From Candidatus Termititenax aidoneus (GTDB lineage: Bacteria > Margulisbacteria > Termititenacia > Termititenacales > Termititenacaceae): a stretch of DNA of 47,057 bases. Position 1 is the stretch's first letter. Every line of letters begins with the position of its first letter. This document shows positions 44,493 through 47,057 of the stretch, piece after piece. Location of the stretch: contig BGZN01000007.1 of assembly GCA_003864455.1 (NCBI GenBank), positions 1 through 47,057 of the forward strand, written 5' to 3'. The notes under the pieces were generated by a model. The model did not search any database, had not been told where the DNA came from, and worked only from the letters and a program-made list of their open reading frames with translations. The position numbers and the translations under genes are program-made.

Positions 44493-45383
44493 ATGAAAAA
44501 AATTATTTTGGCGGTTTTGAGCGCGGCGCTGCTCTGGCCGGACAACAACGCGGCGGATTTTTTGCAAACCGGATTGAGCGCGCGCAGTCTAGCGCTCGGC
44601 AATGCGGTGACGGCGACCGGCGGTCATCTGGACACGGCTTTTAGCAATCCCGCCGCTCTGCAGGATGTGGAAGGCGAATTTTTCTCGGCGGCGCTGCATA
44701 ATTTTGATCTGGTCAACGGCCAAATGTTCGCCGCCGCCGGACGGATCTGGCCCGGGCGCAACCCGCTGGTGGTGGGCTTGGTTTACGCCGGTTCGGAAAT
44801 CAACAATATAGACAGGACGCTGCTGTCCGAGGACGGGCGTCCGGTGGAGATCGGCAGTTTTGATTCTTTTAAACACAATGGCTCTCTGCTGCTGGCTTAC
44901 CGGCTCAACCGCAATTTCTGGTCTGGTTTTAGTTTGCGCCGTTATTTTTATGCTCTCGACGAAGCGACGGCGGAAGCGACCGGTCTGGATCTGGGTTGGC
45001 GCTGGCAACTGCCGAACTGGAAAGGCAATCAGTTTTTTACCGGCGCGAGTCTGCGCAATCTTTTTCGGACAAAAGTTTCCTGGAGCACCGGACATTATGA
45101 CACTATGCCGCTGGGTCTAAATTCCGGCCTGGCCGCGCGGCGGAGAATTTGGGGGCATCCTCTGCTGGCCAGTCTGGACTGCGTCTGGCAGGAAGAACAG
45201 AATTTATTTTTCCGTTCCGGCCTGGAGTACGCTTTGGACTGGCTGGCTCTGCGTCTGGGCTGGGACGACGGCCTGACTTACGGATTGGGACTGCGCTGTT
45301 ACGCTTTGACTATCGACTACGCGCAGACTATGCATGCTGAATTGGGCTTGCAGCAAAGAGTGTCGCTGCTGTTTGAATTATAG
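44493..45383 (+). CDS. PorV/UPF0164-like outer-membrane beta-barrel protein
   Basis: A 296-residue protein with a signal peptide (MKKIILAVLSAALLWPD), then L-S-A-R-S-L-A-L-G-N-A-V-T-A-T-G-G-H-L-D-T-A-F-S-N-P-A-A-L, the PorV/UPF0164 signature (A-x-G-x-A, then N-P-A-x-L). The rest consists of alternating aromatic strands. PorV of type IX secretion is an outer-membrane shuttle for cargo that carries a C-terminal sorting domain. It lies 18 nt after the giant gene, which ends with such a domain, so a cargo-shuttle pair is plausible. AAAGGAG precedes the start. An in-frame match to a true barrel cannot be proved from sequence alone. Confidence 0.75.
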   Translation: MKKIILAVLSAALLWPDNNAADFLQTGLSARSLALGNAVTATGGHLDTAFSNPAALQDVEGEFFSAALHNFDLVNGQMFAAAGRIWPGRNPLVVGLVYAGSEINNIDRTLLSEDGRPVEIGSFDSFKHNGSLLLAYRLNRNFWSGFSLRRYFYALDEATAEATGLDLGWRWQLPNWKGNQFFTGASLRNLFRTKVSWSTGHYDTMPLGLNSGLAARRRIWGHPLLASLDCVWQEEQNLFFRSGLEYALDWLALRLGWDDGLTYGLGLRCYALTIDYAQTMHAELGLQQRVSLLFEL

Positions 45384-45419
45384 TAATACAAAAAGTATAC
45401 AAAAAGGAATATATATTGT

Positions 45420-45791
45420 ATGATATTTAATAGGTCATTTGAATGGGCGGAAAGTAAAGAAAGAGAAAATATTCGAAAGCACGGGGTTTATTTTAAAGAT
45501 GCTGGGCTGGTTTTTGATGATCCCTATTGCTTAAAAAGATATGATTGTAAACATAGTTTGAGTGAAAACAGGTATCAGCTTTTAGGCAGAGTTGGCAGGA
45601 TGTTGTTTGTAGTTTATACGCTGCGTAAAAATAAATGGATAAGAATTATTTCGGCCAGATTAGCTACTAAAAAAGAAAGGAAAATTTATTATGGACAGAC
45701 TGATAAGATCGAAATTACGGGTTGGCGCCAGGCCTACCAAGGCACAATTACAGAGGATTCGTGCCGCGGCGAAAAAACCAATAGTTTTTGA
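45420..45791 (+). CDS. brnT: BrnT-family toxin
   Basis: BrnT is a ribonuclease toxin of the RelE-like fold. The first 90 residues match the family: F-E-W-A-E-S-K-E-R-E-N-I-R-K-H-G-V-Y-F, V-F-D-D-P, L-S-E-N-R-Y-Q-L-L-G, and R-I-I-S-A-R-L-A-T-K-K-E-R. The frame then runs about 30 codons further than usual BrnT and overlaps the antitoxin gene by 101 nt. AAGGAA precedes the ATG. The AT-rich upstream strip has an ATAC-AAAAA-GTAT inverted repeat at 45386-45398, a candidate site for autoregulation by BrnA. Confidence 0.85.
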   Translation: MIFNRSFEWAESKERENIRKHGVYFKDAGLVFDDPYCLKRYDCKHSLSENRYQLLGRVGRMLFVVYTLRKNKWIRIISARLATKKERKIYYGQTDKIEITGWRQAYQGTITEDSCRGEKTNSF

Positions 45792-46008
45792 TGAGGATTG
45801 TCCAGAACTGACCGATGAGGAGTTGGCGGAATTTGCTGAGCTGGCCAGAAAAAGAGACGCGCTCCGCAAAAAATCAGTGCTGTCTTTGCGCGTGTCCCCG
45901 GAAACAGTACAGATCGGCCAAACGCTGGGCAAAGGCTGGACCGGCATTATGGGCAGACTGCTGGATTTAGCAGTGCGGGACCCGCTCCTTTTAAAAAGAG
46001 CGCTTTAG
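45691..46008 (+). CDS. brnA: BrnA-family antitoxin
   Basis: A 105-residue partner of BrnT. The C-terminal ribbon-helix-helix-like part (L-S-L-R-V-S-P-E-T-V-Q-I-G-Q-T-L-G-K-G-W-T-G-I-M-G-R-L-L) is typical of BrnA. Ahead of it lies the acidic, flexible region that wraps the toxin (V-F-D-E-D-C-P-E-L-T-D-E-E). Start ATG at 45691 with AAAGGA upstream, inside the long BrnT frame. Toxin-first order and autoregulation are typical of the brnTA type. Its 3' end overlaps the convergent methyltransferase gene by four nt. Confidence 0.82.
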   Translation: MDRLIRSKLRVGARPTKAQLQRIRAAAKKPIVFDEDCPELTDEELAEFAELARKRDALRKKSVLSLRVSPETVQIGQTLGKGWTGIMGRLLDLAVRDPLLLKRAL

Positions 46009-46718
46009 CGTTTTTTAGCGACGATGAATAAATAGCCGATCTGGTCTAAGTCCTTGCGCTTGTAAAAAAAACTCATTTCTTTGTTGAGCGAGGCGCGGAT
46101 GTTTTTGGCGGAAAAGAAACCTTTGCGGTTTTTCAAATTTTGCTTGATGTTTTCATAATACATTTCCCAGTACTGCCGCGCGATGTAAGAGCAAAAAACT
46201 ATCTCAAAGCCGTTAACTTTGAGCAGCGTGCGGTAGCTTTCTTCTGTTTCCAGATCAAGATCGTTGAGGCCGCTCAAAAAAATATCTTTGGCTTCGCGGC
46301 TCAAACGTTTGCCGCGCAGAATAAGATCGGAAATCTCAATGTAGCCGTTTTTTTTGAGCAGGAAACGCGCGCGCTTCAGGCCGGAATCGCGGCCGATATA
46401 GGAAAGCGCGCCGCCTTCCGCGATGATCATGTCAAAAGAATTGGCGGCAAATTTTTGTTTGTTGAAATCGCCGGCGATGAATCTGATCCGGCTGTTTATT
46501 TTTTCGCGGACAGCGGCGGCTTGGCCGGCCTTGATAAAACTTTCTTCGATGTCCACGGCGGTGGCCTGACAGCCAAATTTCTTGACGAGATTGAGCGAGG
46601 CCGCGCCGTGTCCGCAGGCAATGTCCAAAATTTTGGCGTTTTTATTCAAACCGGCCAGTTGGCCGGCTGTCAGCGTATACTCTTTGCCGCCTGGCGCGAG
46701 GTAATTTTCATTGCTCAT
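46005..46718 (-). CDS. SAM-dependent methyltransferase, class I
   Basis: A protein of about 237 residues from the start at 46718 (an upstream in-frame start at 46754 would overlap xseA). The Rossmann SAM-binding motif I-L-D-I-A-C-G-H-G-A-A-S (about residues 28-39) is followed by A-V-D-I-E-E-S-F, G-D-F-N-K-Q and D-M-I-I-A-E-G-G. The substrate is not identifiable; similar small-molecule methyltransferases are common. The start has no Shine-Dalgarno site but a good promoter right before it (TTGCAT, 17 nt, TAAAAT), so the mRNA may be leaderless. No link to the peptide system is implied by position. Confidence 0.8.
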   Translation of the reverse strand: MSNENYLAPGGKEYTLTAGQLAGLNKNAKILDIACGHGAASLNLVKKFGCQATAVDIEESFIKAGQAAAVREKINSRIRFIAGDFNKQKFAANSFDMIIAEGGALSYIGRDSGLKRARFLLKKNGYIEISDLILRGKRLSREAKDIFLSGLNDLDLETEESYRTLLKVNGFEIVFCSYIARQYWEMYYENIKQNLKNRKGFFSAKNIRASLNKEMSFFYKRKDLDQIGYLFIVAKKR

Positions 46719-46725
46719 GGCTAAG

Positions 46726-46754
46726 ATTTTAGATGTTATAATTTTTGTATGCAA
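46726..46754 (-). promoter_or_regulatory. Promoter of the methyltransferase gene, overlapping the xseA start
   Basis: On the minus strand TTGCAT (46749-46754) and TAAAAT (46726-46731) have 17 nt between them, and the -10 ends seven nt before the methyltransferase ATG. The -35 box covers the xseA start codon, so the two divergent promoters are interleaved. Confidence 0.55.
46737..46742 (+). promoter_or_regulatory. Extended -10 box before xseA
   Basis: TGT-TATAAT ends six nt before the xseA ATG at 46749, with no Shine-Dalgarno sequence. A leaderless transcript is predicted. Confidence 0.45.
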
Positions 46755-47057
46755 GCATTGACCGTTTCCGCGCTGAACGATTATCTCAAAGATTTGGTTG
46801 ACACGGATATTGTGCTCAACAATTTAATTGTCGAGGGCGAAATTTCCAATTTCAAAAAAAGCACAACCGGCGGCCACTGGTATTTCACGCTGAAAGACAC
46901 GTCCGCGCAGGTGTCCTGCGTGGTTTTTGCGAATTTTGCCGCGCGGCTCAAATACGCGCCGCAGGACGGCGATCTGGCGCAGGCGCGCGGCAAACTGGCG
47001 GTTTTCAACAAACGCGGTACTTATAGTTTGCAGGTTTATTTTTTGGAACAGGCGGGT
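46749..47057 (+). CDS. xseA: Exodeoxyribonuclease VII large subunit, 5' part
   Basis: The first 103 codons of XseA run off the window end. The N-terminal OB-fold is clear: L-T-V-S-A-L-N-D-Y-L-K-D-L, L-I-V-E-G-E-I-S-N-F-K, G-H-W-Y-F-T-L-K-D, V-V-F-A-N-F-A-A-R-L, and G-K-L-A-V-F-N-K-R-G-T-Y-S-L-Q-V. XseA and XseB degrade single-stranded DNA. The G-H-W-Y-F-T-L-K-D segment is a family hallmark, so the call is firm despite truncation. The gene is divergent from the methyltransferase. Confidence 0.93.
   Translation, partial: MQALTVSALNDYLKDLVDTDIVLNNLIVEGEISNFKKSTTGGHWYFTLKDTSAQVSCVVFANFAARLKYAPQDGDLAQARGKLAVFNKRGTYSLQVYFLEQAG

Overview
The window (about 47 kb, roughly half G+C with more AT-rich islands) looks like a chromosomal segment of an uncultured diderm bacterium. 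The outer-membrane evidence is FlgH and FlgI (L- and P-ring proteins), an LptD-like protein, a LolA-like protein and two PorV-like barrel proteins. Gene content and style recall Margulisbacteria or Elusimicrobia-type lineages, but this is a low-confidence impression without a marker-gene tree.

Layout. 1-9498 is one long plus-strand flagellar operon: flgA (3' end), flgH, flgI, flgJ-like, fliA, flgB, flgC, fliE, fliF, fliG (short), fliH, fliI, fliJ. It has two oddities. The rod proteins FlgB, FlgC and the FlgJ-like protein carry Sec-type signal peptides, and FliG stops after its middle domain, so the torque domain is missing. 9505-14970 is an accessory island. It has two XRE-type regulators, then a 667-residue protein with 122 cysteines in CXXX spacing, a small accessory protein, a radical SAM/SPASM maturase, and a second accessory protein paralogous to the first. 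It is peppered with several families of palindromic intergenic repeats. I read this as a radical SAM peptide-modification system with an unusually large, highly repetitive target, and it is the best candidate here for an undescribed system.

14980-21374 is ordinary housekeeping: a TPR protein, rmuC, and a minus-strand run dnaB-lptD-MBL hydrolase-holA with overlapping ends. 21408-26209 holds a SNF2 helicase with four tandem N-terminal repeats, a divergent DUF1016/PDDEXK nuclease gene and an unknown gene. 26239-31642 is hisS-aspS followed by a fusion of a PorV-like outer-membrane domain to an SppA protease. Then come a 41-residue secreted peptide gene, tilS and metK.

34381-45383 is a putative sigma-54-driven operon: a LolA-like protein, a 3187-residue secreted protein (N-terminal esterase, many Ig-like modules, C-terminal FlgD-Ig-like module) and a PorV-like barrel. 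It ends with a BrnT/BrnA toxin-antitoxin pair, a methyltransferase and the start of xseA.

Two themes cut across regions. First, a dispersed two-hairpin repeat (five copies) shows compensatory base changes, as expected for a folded RNA or DNA element. Second, several genes (rmuC, hisS, tilS, xseA, the methyltransferase) have a -10-like box only 5-7 nt before the start codon and no Shine-Dalgarno sequence, suggesting leaderless mRNAs. No rRNA, tRNA, CRISPR array or transposase was seen.
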